In this document: positions 1 to 9,900 of the stretch, piece after piece
How positions within the stretch are numbered: the first letter of the stretch is position 1
Layout: each line of letters begins with the position of its first letter
Assembly (NCBI RefSeq): GCF_014269025.2
Contig: NZ_CP077094.1
Coordinates: 4,303,501-4,367,500, forward strand
Reading direction: 5' to 3'
Origin: Pseudomonas promysalinigenes
Lineage (GTDB): Bacteria > Pseudomonadota > Gammaproteobacteria > Pseudomonadales > Pseudomonadaceae
DNA: 64,000 nt
Made by a program: the position numbers and the translations under genes
Notes under the pieces: model-generated
What the model was told of the DNA's origin: nothing
The model's input: only the letters and a program-made list of their open reading frames with translations
Database searches by the model: none

Positions 1-2
1 CC

Positions 3-1568
3 GCGCGCACCCGCTGGTTGCGTGAACAACTTGACCTGCAAGGCCTGCCGCAGCCCGATTGTCAGGAATTCAAGACGTGGTACCAGTCGATCGACCCGCA
101 CAGTGCGGCGCTGATCTTTCCGGCAGCCTACCTGAACAGCCCCTCATCGATGTTCGGCCATACCTTGCTGCGCATCGACCAGACCAACACCCGCAGCGAC
201 GACACCACGCTGCTGAGCTACGCGATCAACTTCGGTGCCTATATCGAAGGCAGCGACAACAGCATTCTGTATGCCTGGAAAGGCCTGATGGGCGGTTACC
301 CGGGCCTGTTCGCGCTCATGCCTTACCAAGAGAAGCTCTCTGAATACCGCAGCCTTGAGAACCGCGACCTGTGGGAGTACCAGTTGGACCTGACCCCGGA
401 GGAAACCGGGCGCATGGTCGAGCATGTCTGGGAGCTGAAACAGATCCAGTTCGATTATTTCTTCTTCGACGAAAACTGCTCGTACCGCCTACTGGAGCTG
501 CTGCAAGTGGCCCGTCCGAGCCTGGACCTGACCTCGCAGTTCCCCCTCACTGCCATTCCTACCGACACGGTCAAGGCGGTGAAGCAATCTGGCCTGGTAG
601 CCAGCGAAATTTATCGCCCGTCACGCGAACGTGAATTACTGGCCCGCGCCGAGCCACTGGACCATGCCGAAAAACGTCAGGTATTGGCTGTCAGTGCCGA
701 CACCACGCAACTGCAAAGCCCCGACTTCAAAGCCCTGCCCCGCGATCGCCAGGCACTGGTGCAGGATGCCGCCTACCGCTTGGAGCGCTACCGTGCCAAT
801 GGGCAGGAGCGAGACCCTGGGCAGGCCAAGCGCAGCTTCGAGCTGCTGCGAGCGATCAACACCAACCCGCCACCGCCCCTGCAGATCGAACGCCCCGGCT
901 TGCCTGAGGACGGCCACGACTCGCGTACCTGGCAATTGGGGGTAGGCACTCGTGAGGATCGCGCCTATGCCGAATATGGCCTGCGCATGGCCTACCACGA
1001 CCTTAATGACAACGCCTATGGCTTCCCATTGGGTGCACAGATCGAGATTCTGCAACTCAAGGTGCGCCAGTACGAAGGCAACGACTGGCAGGTTCAGCGC
1101 CTTGATCTTGCCACCATCCGCTCCCTGACCCCACGCAACGAGCTGCTCAAACCATGGTCCTGGCAGGTGGCAGGTGGCCTGGAACGGGTGCCTGGTAAAC
1201 ATGACGATGAGGTGCTGGTCAGCCATGTGAATGGCGGCGCCGGTGGTACCTGGCAACTGGCCGACGACCTGCTGGGCTTCGCCCTGGGCACGGTGCGGGT
1301 GGAGCACCACAACGACTTCGCCCAGTTCATCGCCCCAGCGACAGGGTTCAATGGTGGGCTGCTGTGGCGCAACGGCCTGGGCAACATGACCTTGGAAGCC
1401 AAGGGTGATTACTTCACCAATGGCGAAGTCCGGCGCAGCATCAGCCTGAACCAGCAGTGGGAGATCAGCCAGAACCTGGGGCTGAGGTTGAGTGCTTCGC
1501 GGCAGTTCAGCCATTTGGCGACGGCGCAGAACGAAGTGATGCTGCAGCTGAAGTGGTATCACTATTGA
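3..1568 (+). CDS. DUF4105 (Lnb N-terminal-like) protein, 5' end outside window
   Basis: The frame is open to the left edge of the window (Ala-Arg-Thr-Arg-Trp precede the first possible TTG at 18), so the true start lies upstream and the N-terminus is missing. The visible part is about 520 residues. It has the conserved DUF4105 core: a 'SSMFGHTLLRID' stretch, a 'GLMGGYPG' loop and 'FFDENCSYRLLELL'. Its C-terminal half reads as a beta-barrel-like or beta-rich region ending in 'LQLKWYHY', a terminal aromatic typical of outer-membrane proteins. The family is cell-envelope associated; its catalytic role is unproven in Pseudomonas. It runs in the same direction as the small lipoprotein gene 145 bases downstream. 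The family call is firm; the barrel reading is an inference. Confidence 0.85.
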   Translation, partial: ARTRWLREQLDLQGLPQPDCQEFKTWYQSIDPHSAALIFPAAYLNSPSSMFGHTLLRIDQTNTRSDDTTLLSYAINFGAYIEGSDNSILYAWKGLMGGYPGLFALMPYQEKLSEYRSLENRDLWEYQLDLTPEETGRMVEHVWELKQIQFDYFFFDENCSYRLLELLQVARPSLDLTSQFPLTAIPTDTVKAVKQSGLVASEIYRPSRERELLARAEPLDHAEKRQVLAVSADTTQLQSPDFKALPRDRQALVQDAAYRLERYRANGQERDPGQAKRSFELLRAINTNPPPPLQIERPGLPEDGHDSRTWQLGVGTREDRAYAEYGLRMAYHDLNDNAYGFPLGAQIEILQLKVRQYEGNDWQVQRLDLATIRSLTPRNELLKPWSWQVAGGLERVPGKHDDEVLVSHVNGGAGGTWQLADDLLGFALGTVRVEHHNDFAQFIAPATGFNGGLLWRNGLGNMTLEAKGDYFTNGEVRRSISLNQQWEISQNLGLRLSASRQFSHLATAQNEVMLQLKWYHY

Positions 1569-1713
1569 GGCCAATGAGGGCGCCATGCGCCCTACTGGCA
1601 GCACACCCGGCGCCTGCCAATGTGAACCCAGCGACTCTTTGACACTGTTTTGACAGCCCCCCGACAAATCGCCACCTAGACTTTGCGGTATCTCCCAAAG
1701 GGTTCAGGTGGTC

Positions 1714-2067
1714 ATGTTGCGGTACCTTTTCGGCTTGTGCGTCGCGCTGCTACTGGCGGCTTGCGAAACTACCCACGATCAGATGATCGGGCATGGCTAC
1801 CCGCCTGCTTACGCCGACGGTTATCAGGACGGTTGCAGCAGCGGCCACCAGGCTGCCGGGCTGATGGTCGGCAACTTTCGCAAGAACGTGCCACGCTACC
1901 TGCACGAGCGACAGTATGAAGCCGGCTGGGACGATGGTTTTCGCCAGTGCCAGGCGATGCAGAACAGCGAGGAGCAGCGCCAATACCACGAGCGTTTCTG
2001 GGACGAGCGCGACCGTCAGTGGCAGCAGGAGAAAGACCAAAGCGCGGCCCGGGCCTACCGCCGCTGA
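1714..2067 (+). CDS. small predicted lipoprotein
   Basis: 117 residues. The N-terminus is a lipoprotein signal: hydrophobic 'GLCVALLLAAC', with the lipobox LAAC placing the lipidated Cys at residue 17 of the ATG start. ATG 1714 is preferred over GTG 1708 because an AGG-type ribosome site lies just before it. The mature part is charged and rich in Gln, Arg and Glu, with a Tyr/Gly/Asp-rich first half ('YADGYQDGCSSGHQAAG') and a helical tail. I do not recognise a named family. The protein is probably periplasmic and membrane-anchored. It sits between the DUF4105 gene and the GreA/B-like gene. Confidence 0.75.
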   Translation: MLRYLFGLCVALLLAACETTHDQMIGHGYPPAYADGYQDGCSSGHQAAGLMVGNFRKNVPRYLHERQYEAGWDDGFRQCQAMQNSEEQRQYHERFWDERDRQWQQEKDQSAARAYRR

Positions 2068-2151
2068 ATGCGGACTGAGCAGCGTCGCAAACCGACATCC
2101 ACTGAAACCTCAAGCCTGCCATGCTGGTCTGCATTACGAGGAGGCCATCGC

Positions 2152-2640
2152 ATGAGCCGAGCATTCGTCAACGAAGACCAAGCCGCCGCCCAGGCCGACC
2201 AGCCTGTGGAACGACGTGTCAGCGACCAGCCCAATTACGTTACCGCCAATGGCTTGCGCCAGCTGCAACAGCGCGTGAGCGAGTTGAATGCATTGCGCAG
2301 CGAGCTACAGGCCCAGGGTGAGCGCGCAGACAAGCAGCGCCTGGCCGATACCGAGCGTGACCTTCGTTACTTCAACGCGCGAGTACAGAGTGCGCAGGTA
2401 GTGCCGGCGGCCACATCGCGTAGCAGCGTGCAGATTGGCAGCCGGGTAAGGTTCATCGATGAGCAGGACCAGACGCACGAAGTGCAGCTGGTAGGCGAAG
2501 ACGAAGCCGATGCCGGGCGCGGGATGATCAACTGGGGTTCACCGCTGGGGCGCGCCCTGCTCGGGGCAGTGCCCGGGGATGAGGTGGTATGGCGGCGACC
2601 GTTGGGCGAGCAGATGATCGAGGTGGTTGAAATCAGCTGA
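2152..2640 (+). CDS. GreA/GreB-family transcript cleavage factor-like protein
   Basis: 162 residues. An N-terminal helical region carries 'YVTANGLRQLQQRVSEL', the signature opening of a Gre coiled coil. The C-terminal FKBP-like Gre domain is visible at about 98-160 ('IGSRVRFID', 'INWGSPLGRALLGAVPGDEV', 'EVVEIS'). Gre factors enter the RNA polymerase secondary channel and stimulate cleavage of backtracked RNA. The ATG at 2152 has a strong AGGAGG site at 2139-2144, so longer upstream in-frame starts are unlikely. The protein is similar in length to GreA/GreB, but the acidic coiled-coil tip is not obvious. It may be a Gre-like competitor or regulator rather than a housekeeping factor. It converges on gdhA. 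Confidence 0.8.
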   Translation: MSRAFVNEDQAAAQADQPVERRVSDQPNYVTANGLRQLQQRVSELNALRSELQAQGERADKQRLADTERDLRYFNARVQSAQVVPAATSRSSVQIGSRVRFIDEQDQTHEVQLVGEDEADAGRGMINWGSPLGRALLGAVPGDEVVWRRPLGEQMIEVVEIS

Positions 2641-2644
2641 ATGC

Positions 2645-2671
2645 ACGGGGCTGGCTGTGTGCCAGCCCCGT
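2645..2671. terminator. hairpin between convergent gre-like gene and gdhA
   Basis: An 11-bp perfect stem, ACGGGGCTGGC paired with GCCAGCCCCGT across a 5-base loop, lies in the 40-base gap between two convergent genes. There is no strong T-run on either side, so termination efficiency is uncertain. It probably serves both strands. Confidence 0.55.
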
Positions 2672-2680
2672 CAGCCCTGA

Positions 2681-4021
2681 TCAGACCACGCCCTGGGCCA
2701 GCATGGCATCGGCGACTTTCACGAAACCTGCAATGTTGGCACCTTTGACGTAGTTGACCTTGCCGTCGGCCTCTTCACCGTAATGGACGCAGGCATGGTG
2801 AATCGACTGCATGATGTTGTGTAGCTTGCTGTCCACTTCACCGGCCGTCCACAGCAGGCGCATGGCGTTCTGCGACATCTCAAGGCCCGATACGGCCACC
2901 CCACCGGCGTTGGACGCTTTGCCTGGGGCATAAAGGATGCCGGCATCGATGAACAAATCTACCGCTGCCAGCGTGGTAGGCATGTTGGCGCCCTCGGCTA
3001 CGCAGATGCAGCCGTTGCGTAGCAACGTGCGAGCGTCTTCGAGATCCAGCTCGTTCTGCGTGGCACACGGCAGCGCGATGTCGCATGGCAGGCTCCAGGG
3101 CGTCTGGCCCTTGCGGAACTCCAGGCCAAAGGCCTCGGCAAGCTCGCTGATGCGCCCGCGTGCGACGTTCTTGAGCTGCATCACCGCTTCCCATTGGGCT
3201 TCGGTCAGGCCGCCTTCGGCGTACAGCGTACCCTCGGAGTCGGACAGCGAAATCACCTTGCCGCCCAAGTCCATGACCTTGCGCGCAGCGTATTGGGCAA
3301 CATTGCCCGACCCGGAAATCGCCACGCGACGACCATCGACACGCAGGCCCTGGCGCTTGAGCATTTCTTCGGCGAAGTACACACAGCCATAGCCTGTGGC
3401 TTCAGGGCGGATCAGGCTACCGCCATAGGTCATGCCTTTGCCGGTCAGCACCGAGGTGAACTGGTTGGCCAGGCGCTTGTACTGGCCGAACATGAAGCCG
3501 ATTTCGCGGGCGCCAACGCCAATATCCCCGGCCGGCACATCGCAATCGGCGCCAATGTGGCGGTACAGCTCGCTCATGAAGGCTTGGCAGAAGCGCATCA
3601 CTTCAGCGTCGCTCTTGCCTTTGGGGTCGAAGTCCGAGCCTCCCTTACCGCCGCCCATCGGCAGCGAGGTGAGGGAATTCTTGAATACCTGTTCGAAGGC
3701 CAGGAACTTGAGCACGCTCAGGTTCACCGACGGGTGGAAACGCAGGCCACCTTTGTACGGCCCAATGGCGCTGCTCATCTGGATGCGATAGCCACGGTTG
3801 ACCTGGACCTTGCCCTGGTCATCGACCCACGACACCCGGAACAGAACAGCGCGCTCAGGCTCGACCATGCGTTCGAGGATGCCCGACTGCAGGTAGCGAG
3901 GGTTAGCCTCCAGAAACGGCCATAGTGTGCGCAGCACTTCTTCCACTGCCTGATGGAATTCGGGCTGGCCTGGGTCGCGCTGTTGAAGGCGTGCGAGGAA
4001 ACTGTCGACGGATTCGATCAT
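2681..4021 (-). CDS. gdhA: NADP-specific glutamate dehydrogenase
   Basis: 446 residues, the usual length for hexameric bacterial GdhA. The enzyme catalyses reductive amination of 2-oxoglutarate with ammonia and NADPH to give glutamate, a cytosolic ammonium-assimilation step. Visible signatures are the glutamate-binding 'GPYKGGLRFHP', the catalytic-lysine segment 'PMGGGKGGSDFDPKGKS', the 'DVPAGDIGVG' loop, and a Rossmann motif 'ISGSGNVAQYAARK'. The start at 4021 (Met-Ile-Glu-Ser) is preferred because GGTGAG sits 9 bases upstream; the Met three codons earlier would have no spacing. The gene has its own upstream region (AT-rich TATATAA/TATACA tracts near 4130-4155). Confidence 0.97.
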   Translation of the reverse strand: MIESVDSFLARLQQRDPGQPEFHQAVEEVLRTLWPFLEANPRYLQSGILERMVEPERAVLFRVSWVDDQGKVQVNRGYRIQMSSAIGPYKGGLRFHPSVNLSVLKFLAFEQVFKNSLTSLPMGGGKGGSDFDPKGKSDAEVMRFCQAFMSELYRHIGADCDVPAGDIGVGAREIGFMFGQYKRLANQFTSVLTGKGMTYGGSLIRPEATGYGCVYFAEEMLKRQGLRVDGRRVAISGSGNVAQYAARKVMDLGGKVISLSDSEGTLYAEGGLTEAQWEAVMQLKNVARGRISELAEAFGLEFRKGQTPWSLPCDIALPCATQNELDLEDARTLLRNGCICVAEGANMPTTLAAVDLFIDAGILYAPGKASNAGGVAVSGLEMSQNAMRLLWTAGEVDSKLHNIMQSIHHACVHYGEEADGKVNYVKGANIAGFVKVADAMLAQGVV

Positions 4022-4270
4022 GGTAGACATCTCACCAAGAGGATTGGACTTATTGGTTTTTCCCGGAATGTACCAAGAAGCAATCGCACCGGAACAGGGC
4101 AAAATGTCGTTTTTATGAAATTATTTGGTGCGTTTTATATAAGTGTATACAAAAAGCAGTCTGTCGATGGCTTCATGGCCGATCAGCTCACTGCCACTTG
4201 AGCCCAGCGAAATGGGTGCTGCGTGTCATTGGCGCAGACGCAGGATTATTCGCGGTATGGGTAACGTCAG

Positions 4271-4300
4271 GCACAAAAATGGGGCCACGAAGGGCCCCAT
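4271..4300 (-). terminator. rho-independent terminator of ettA
   Basis: The stem is ATGGGGCC paired with GGCCCCAT around a 6-base loop (4279-4300). On the minus strand it is followed by a TTTTTG tract. It lies about 25 bases past the ettA stop. Confidence 0.85.
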
Positions 4301-4323
4301 TCTTGTGCATCAAAAAGACTGGC

Positions 4324-5991
4324 TTACTGGGCCAGCTTCTTGTGCCGCACACGGTGAGGCTGGGCAGCAGCGTCACCCAAACGCTTCTTACGGTCGGCTT
4401 CGTATTCGGTGTAGTTACCTTCGAAGAACACCACGTTCGAATCGTCTTCGTACGCCAGGATGTGAGTGGCCACACGGTCCAGGAACCAACGGTCGTGGGA
4501 AATCACAATGGCAGCCCCCGGGAAGTCCAACAGGGCTTCTTCCAGCGAGCGAAGCGTCTCAACGTCAAGGTCGTTGGAAGGTTCGTCGAGCAGCAGGACG
4601 TTGCCGCCCTCCTTCAGGGTCAAAGCCAAGTGCAGGCGGCCACGCTCACCACCGGACAGGTCCTTGACGAACTTCTGCTGGTCGCCGCCTTTGAAGTTGA
4701 AGCGGCCAACGTAGGTGCGCGATGGAATCTCGTAGTTACCGATGCGGATCTGGTCGGAGCCGTCAGAGATCTGCTGGAACACGGTCTTGGCGCCATCGAG
4801 GTCTTCACGGCTCTGGTCCACACAGGCCAGCTGCACGGTTTCGCCGATCTCGATGCTGCCAGAGTCTGGCTGCTCTTTGCCCATCAGCATACGGAACAAA
4901 GTGGACTTACCTGCACCGTTACCACCAATAACGCCGACGATAGCGCCTTTTGGCATGGCGAAAGACAGGTTGTCGATCAACACGCGATCGCCGTAGCCCT
5001 TGGTAACGTTCTTGAATTCGATGACCTTGTCACCCAGGCGCGGGCCGGCCGGGATGTAGATCTCGTTGGTTTCGCTGCGCTTCTGGAATTCCTGCGACTG
5101 CATTTCTTCAAAGCGCTGCAGGCGAGCCTTGGATTTGGACTGACGAGCCTTGGCGCCTTTACGCACCCACTCCAGTTCCTCTTTCATCGCCTTCTCGTGG
5201 GCACTCTGCTGCTTGGACTCCTGCGCCAGACGCTCCGACTTGGCTTCCAGCCAGCCCGAGTAGTTGCCTTCGTACGGGATACCAGCGCCGCGGTCCAGCT
5301 CGAGGATCCAGCCGGCGACGTTGTCGAGGAAGTAACGGTCGTGGGTGATGGCAACCACGGTGCCGGGGAAGTCATGCAAGAAGCGCTCGAGCCAGGCTAC
5401 CGAGTCGGCGTCCAGGTGGTTGGTCGGCTCGTCCAGCAGCAGCATGTCAGGGGCCGACAGCAGCAAGCGGCACAGGGCCACGCGGCGCTTCTCACCACCG
5501 GACAAGTGCTCGATGCGGGCATCCCAGGCAGGCAGGCGCAGGGCGTCGGCGGCAACGTCCAGCTGACGCTCAAGGTTGTGGCCATCGGCAGCCTGCAGGA
5601 TGGCTTCGAGCTTGGCCTGTTCGGCGGCCAGCTTGTCGAAGTCGGCATCTGGCTCGGCGTAAGCCGCGTAGACTTCGTCCAGGCGAGCCTGGGCGTCCTT
5701 GATCACACTGACCGCTTCCTCGACCACTTCACGCACGGTCTTGTTAGGGTCCAGTTGCGGTTCCTGCGGCAGGTAACCTACGTTGATGTCGGGCATCGGA
5801 CGGGCTTCGCCGTCGAATTCCTTATCGACGCCAGCCATGATCCGCAGCAGGGTCGATTTACCGGCACCGTTCAGGCCGAGTACGCCAATCTTGGCGCCTG
5901 GGAAGAACGACAGGGAGATATTCTTGAGAATTTCCCGCTTCGGCGGCACGACTTTGCTCAGCCGATGCATGGTGTAGACGTATTGAGCCAA
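4324..5991 (-). CDS. ettA: energy-dependent translational throttle ABC-F protein EttA
   Basis: 555 residues, equal to E. coli EttA. Two ABC domains are visible: first Walker A 'GLNGAGKST', signature 'LSGGEKRRVALCR' and Walker B 'MLLLDEPTNHLD'; second 'GGNGAGKST', 'LSGGERGRLHLA' and 'VLLLDEPSNDLD'. Between them is the charged linker/arm region with Lys/Arg-rich 'KGAKARQSKSKARLQRF'. It has no membrane segments, as expected for an ABC-F factor that binds the ribosomal E site and gates elongation by ATP/ADP ratio. The start is TTG at 5991, giving the family N-terminus 'AQYVYTMHRLSKVVPPKR', with AGAGGG 7 bases upstream. No ATG exists upstream in frame near this point. Confidence 0.95.
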   Translation of the reverse strand: MAQYVYTMHRLSKVVPPKREILKNISLSFFPGAKIGVLGLNGAGKSTLLRIMAGVDKEFDGEARPMPDINVGYLPQEPQLDPNKTVREVVEEAVSVIKDAQARLDEVYAAYAEPDADFDKLAAEQAKLEAILQAADGHNLERQLDVAADALRLPAWDARIEHLSGGEKRRVALCRLLLSAPDMLLLDEPTNHLDADSVAWLERFLHDFPGTVVAITHDRYFLDNVAGWILELDRGAGIPYEGNYSGWLEAKSERLAQESKQQSAHEKAMKEELEWVRKGAKARQSKSKARLQRFEEMQSQEFQKRSETNEIYIPAGPRLGDKVIEFKNVTKGYGDRVLIDNLSFAMPKGAIVGVIGGNGAGKSTLFRMLMGKEQPDSGSIEIGETVQLACVDQSREDLDGAKTVFQQISDGSDQIRIGNYEIPSRTYVGRFNFKGGDQQKFVKDLSGGERGRLHLALTLKEGGNVLLLDEPSNDLDVETLRSLEEALLDFPGAAIVISHDRWFLDRVATHILAYEDDSNVVFFEGNYTEYEADRKKRLGDAAAQPHRVRHKKLAQ

Positions 5992-6272
5992 AACCAAGCC
6001 CTCTATCAGATAGGTAAAGACATCGACGATTGCCCCGGCATTGAGGGGGCAGGGGGATGTGTTTACGGGGTGTCATTGAACAAAGTCGACCATTCTACGC
6101 CAACGCGCAGCGTTGCACAGTGTGGTCGTATGGTGGCACGGGAGCATCGTGACCCTGAAGGCATCATGGCCTGGCCCGGCCCCTTCGCAGTTGAACCCGC
6201 TCACATTGACCTGGGCATCACTGTGGGAGCCAGGTGAACCGCGAGCGGGCCCGTGCAGCCGCCGAAAATGGC

Positions 6273-6689
6273 TCAGACGTGACGCTGTTTGCCAGCCTTG
6301 CCACGGGGCAGGCGGCTACGGCCTGCCTGCTCGGCCAGGCGCGCGGCGTAAGCGGCCTTGACGCTGAAGCCGCCGCTGCGAACGGGTTGCGTGGCAACGG
6401 TCGGCTCGCCAGCAGCCTTGCCAGCCGGCTTGGTCATGCCCGCCACAGGCACCTTTTCGACCGTCACCTGTGCCTTGGCAGTCTTGCGCAGCTCAGCCAG
6501 TGAGGGTGTCTTGTTTTTCGCGGCCCCTGCCGCCTCGGGTTTACCCAGCGAACGCTGGCAGGATTTGCAGGATACGTCCGTGGTCACGGCAGTGCTGACA
6601 AGGGTCTGACTGCTGCGCCCACAGGCGGAATCGAGGCCATTGGTGGAAAAGTGAGTAACCAAAACGGAACATCTCCGATACGTTGTCAT
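6273..6689 (-). CDS. hypothetical small protein with CxxC
   Basis: 138 residues from ATG 6689. The N-terminal half contains Cys-rich 'CSVLVTH', 'ACGRSSQT' and 'CKSCQRSLG', suggesting a metal-binding fold. The C-terminal half is low-complexity and basic (Ala/Lys/Pro/Thr-rich, ending 'LPRGKAGKQRHV'). No family is recognised. There is no good ribosome site before ATG 6689, and the alternative ATG at 6704 is no better, so the start is uncertain. It lies head-to-head with morA (TTG 6923) and follows ettA in the same orientation. The call rests on a long frame with sensible composition and conserved-looking cysteines. Confidence 0.6.
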   Translation of the reverse strand: MTTYRRCSVLVTHFSTNGLDSACGRSSQTLVSTAVTTDVSCKSCQRSLGKPEAAGAAKNKTPSLAELRKTAKAQVTVEKVPVAGMTKPAGKAAGEPTVATQPVRSGGFSVKAAYAARLAEQAGRSRLPRGKAGKQRHV

Positions 6690-6922
6690 TGAAGCGGGCG
6701 GCATTCTCGCACAGGATGCAGGGGCTTGCCGAACGGCTGCGCAGCACGACGACCATCGGCCTCGGACAATCGAGCTGGCACATTGCCACAATCACAGGCA
6801 TGCTAGCCCGTTCGAATGTCCGGCTTTATAGTGCGCCCTCACGGTCAAGGCTCGTGCAGACACCGGCATATACCGTGCATGTTCCTACCCTGCCATCGCC
6901 AGCCCAATCGCAGGACCAACGC

Positions 6923-9900
6923 TTGACCAATCTCAAACCTTCGACCCTGCTGCGCCCCGCTCCGTCGGCCCCAGTCGCTTCGCTGCGGGGTTCGGTCAAA
7001 GGTGCGTTGGCCCTGCTGGCATTGATCCTGCTGGGGTTGCTGCTGTGGCAACTGCTCGCGCAGTTCCGCCACACCCAGGACGACCAGCGCCTGCAGCACC
7101 TCAATGCCAGTGCAGAACTCGCCGACCACCTGGGCCTGAACATGGCGCTCAAAGCCCAGCAGGCCCTCACTGTGCTCCAGCCTTACGTCAAAGCACCGGC
7201 GGCCGATGCGATGCCCAGTCTGCTGGCCACACTGCGCGAGCGCCTGTCTGATCTGCAGGACCTGGCGTGGCTGGACGAGGCTGGGCAGGTACGCAGCGAC
7301 AGCCTGGAGGGCAGCCCCGACCGCCAGTTCATTGACGAGCTGCTGGGGTTGAGTCAAGGCCGGAATTTTTTCTACACCAACGCCGCAGACAATCGCACCC
7401 TCTACCTGCTGCTGCGTCAGACGACCGAACAAGGCCGCGGCTACTGGCTGCTGCGCCTGTCACCTAACTATTACCAAGTGCTCACTACCCACCTGGATAG
7501 CCCTGGGCATCCACTCTGGCTGCTGGAAAACAGCCGCACCGGCGAGGTACTGGAACGCCATGCTCCGGTACAAACCAGTGATGAGCCGCTGCAAAGCGTG
7601 ATGCTCGCCTTCATCGACAACAGCACCTGGCAGTTGCGCGGCCTGTTCGACGCCGGCCAGGCTCGGAAGAACCTGCTGCCAGCCCTGATTGGCAAGTGCC
7701 TGCTGGCGCTGCTCTGTGCCCTGCTGCCGGTGTTGGCGCTGATCAGCATGCGCCGGCGCCAGCGTGCCTTGCACGAGGACCGTCGGCGCTACCACGAAAT
7801 CTTCGAAGGCACAGGCGTAGCGCTGTGCGTGCTCGACCTGTCGAGCCTGCCTGGGCAGCTTGACCGCTATCATCTGCGCAACCTGGCCGGGCTCAAGCAA
7901 AGCCTGGCACTGGACCCTGGTTTGCGCCGTGCGCTGCTGCAAGAGCTCAAGATCACCGAGATCAACCAGGTGGCGCGCCACCTGCTCAACGTGCAATGTC
8001 ACGAAGGGGCTTGGCAACGCTTGATCGACGGCAGCGGAGACGGCCGTGAAAGCGTGGGCATGCAACTGATCGACGCGCTGATCGAGCAACGCCCAACCCT
8101 GGAACTTGAAGTGCGCCTGTCCGCGCCGCTGGGTGGCGAGCTGCACCTGTGGCTGATGGCGCGCCTGCCACAAGAGCGTCGCGACTATCAGGCGGTGATC
8201 CTGAGCATCAGCGATATCACCAGCCGCAAACAGGTAGAACTGTCGTTGCTGGAGCGTGAAAGCTTCTGGTCCGACGTGGTGCGTACCGTGCCGGACCAGC
8301 TCTACGTGCAGGACGTGCTTAGCCAGCGAATGATCTTCAGCAACCGTCACCTGGGCCAAACCCTGGGCTACGACCGCACCCAGCTTGCCCAGATGGGCGA
8401 TCGTTTCTGGGAGTTGCTGCTGCACCCTGAAGATGCCGAGCACTACCGGGCGCTGCGTCAGCAACAACGCGATCTTGCCCCCAGCCAGTCGCTGCACACG
8501 CAACTGCGCTTCCGCCACCATGACGGTGGCTGGCGCTGCTACGAGATTCGCGAGCAGGTGCTGACCCGCGATGAAGAAGGCTTGGTGACCCGCATCATCG
8601 GCATAGGCAAGGATGTCACGGTGCAGATCGAGGCCAGCCAGTCGCTGCGCGACAGCGAACAACGCTATCGCATGCTTGCCGAAAGCATCAGCGACGTTAT
8701 CTTTTCCACCGACAGCCGCCTGCAACTGAACTACCTCAGCCCGTCGGTGCAGGCCGTGCTGGGTTACCAGGCCGAGTGGATCTTCGCCAACGGCTGGCAA
8801 TCGATCATCGCCAACCCCGCTCAGCTCACCGGCATCTACAGCCTGATGGAGCGGGTGAGCAAAGCCTTGGGTGACAGCGAACTGCTGGAGCGTCTGCGCA
8901 GCCAGCTGCCAACGCAGCTGTTCTTGTTCGACTGCATGCGCGCCGATGGCCGCAAAATCCCCATCGAACTGCGGCTGGTGCTGGTGTGGGACGATCAGCA
9001 ACGCTTCCAGGGCGTGCTTGGGGTTGGCCGTGACATCAGCCAGCAGCGTCGTGCGGAAAAAGACCTGCGCATGGCCGCGACGGTTTTCGAGCATTCCACC
9101 TCGGCGATCCTCATCACCGATCCAGCAGGTTACATCGTGCAGGCCAACGAAGCATTCAGCCGGGTCAGCGGCTACGCGGTCAGCGATGTGCTCGACCAGT
9201 TGCCGGCCATGCTGGTGGTCGAGGACCAGCAGGAAAGCCACTTGCGCTACGTACTCAAGCAACTTCACCAGCGCGGCAGCTGGGAAGGCGAAGTGTGGCT
9301 CAAGCGCCGCGACGGCGACCGCTACCCAGCCTGGGTCGGCATCACCGCGGTGCTGGACGACGAGGGCGACCTGGCCAGCTATGTATGCTTTTTCACCGAC
9401 ATCAGCGAGCGCAAGGCTAGCGAACAGCGCATTCATCGCCTGGCCTACTACGACGCCCTGACGCACCTACCCAACCGCACGTTGTTCCAGGACCGGCTGC
9501 ACACCGCGCTGCAACAGGCCGAGCGGCAGAAGTCTTGGGTTGTGCTGATGTTCCTTGACCTGGACCGCTTCAAGCCGATCAACGACTCCCTGGGCCATGC
9601 GGCAGGCGACCGCATGCTCAAGGACATGGCTCTGCGCCTGCTGGCCTGCGTCGACGAAGACGATACAGTGGCGCGCATGGGCGGCGACGAGTTCACCTTA
9701 CTGCTGCAACCACGCGCCACCCGTGACATGGCCTTGAACCGAGCCATTCATGTTGCCGAAAACATCCTCGGCGGCCTGGTGCGGCCGTTCGTGCTCGAAG
9801 GCCGTGAGTTTTTCGTCACCGCCAGCATCGGTATTGCACTCAGCCCGCAGGATGGCAACGAGCTGAGCCAGTTGATGAAGAACGCCGACACCGCCATGTA

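Noticed and set aside
18..1568. TTG 18 as the true start of the first gene
   Set aside because: The frame is open to the window edge and the family has a longer N-terminus, so the start is outside.
4198..6237. 679-codon open frame antisense to ettA
   Set aside because: Composition shadow of ettA; EttA has all family motifs on the other strand.
7460..9466. 668-codon open frame antisense to morA
   Set aside because: Mirror of morA codons with no recognised domain.
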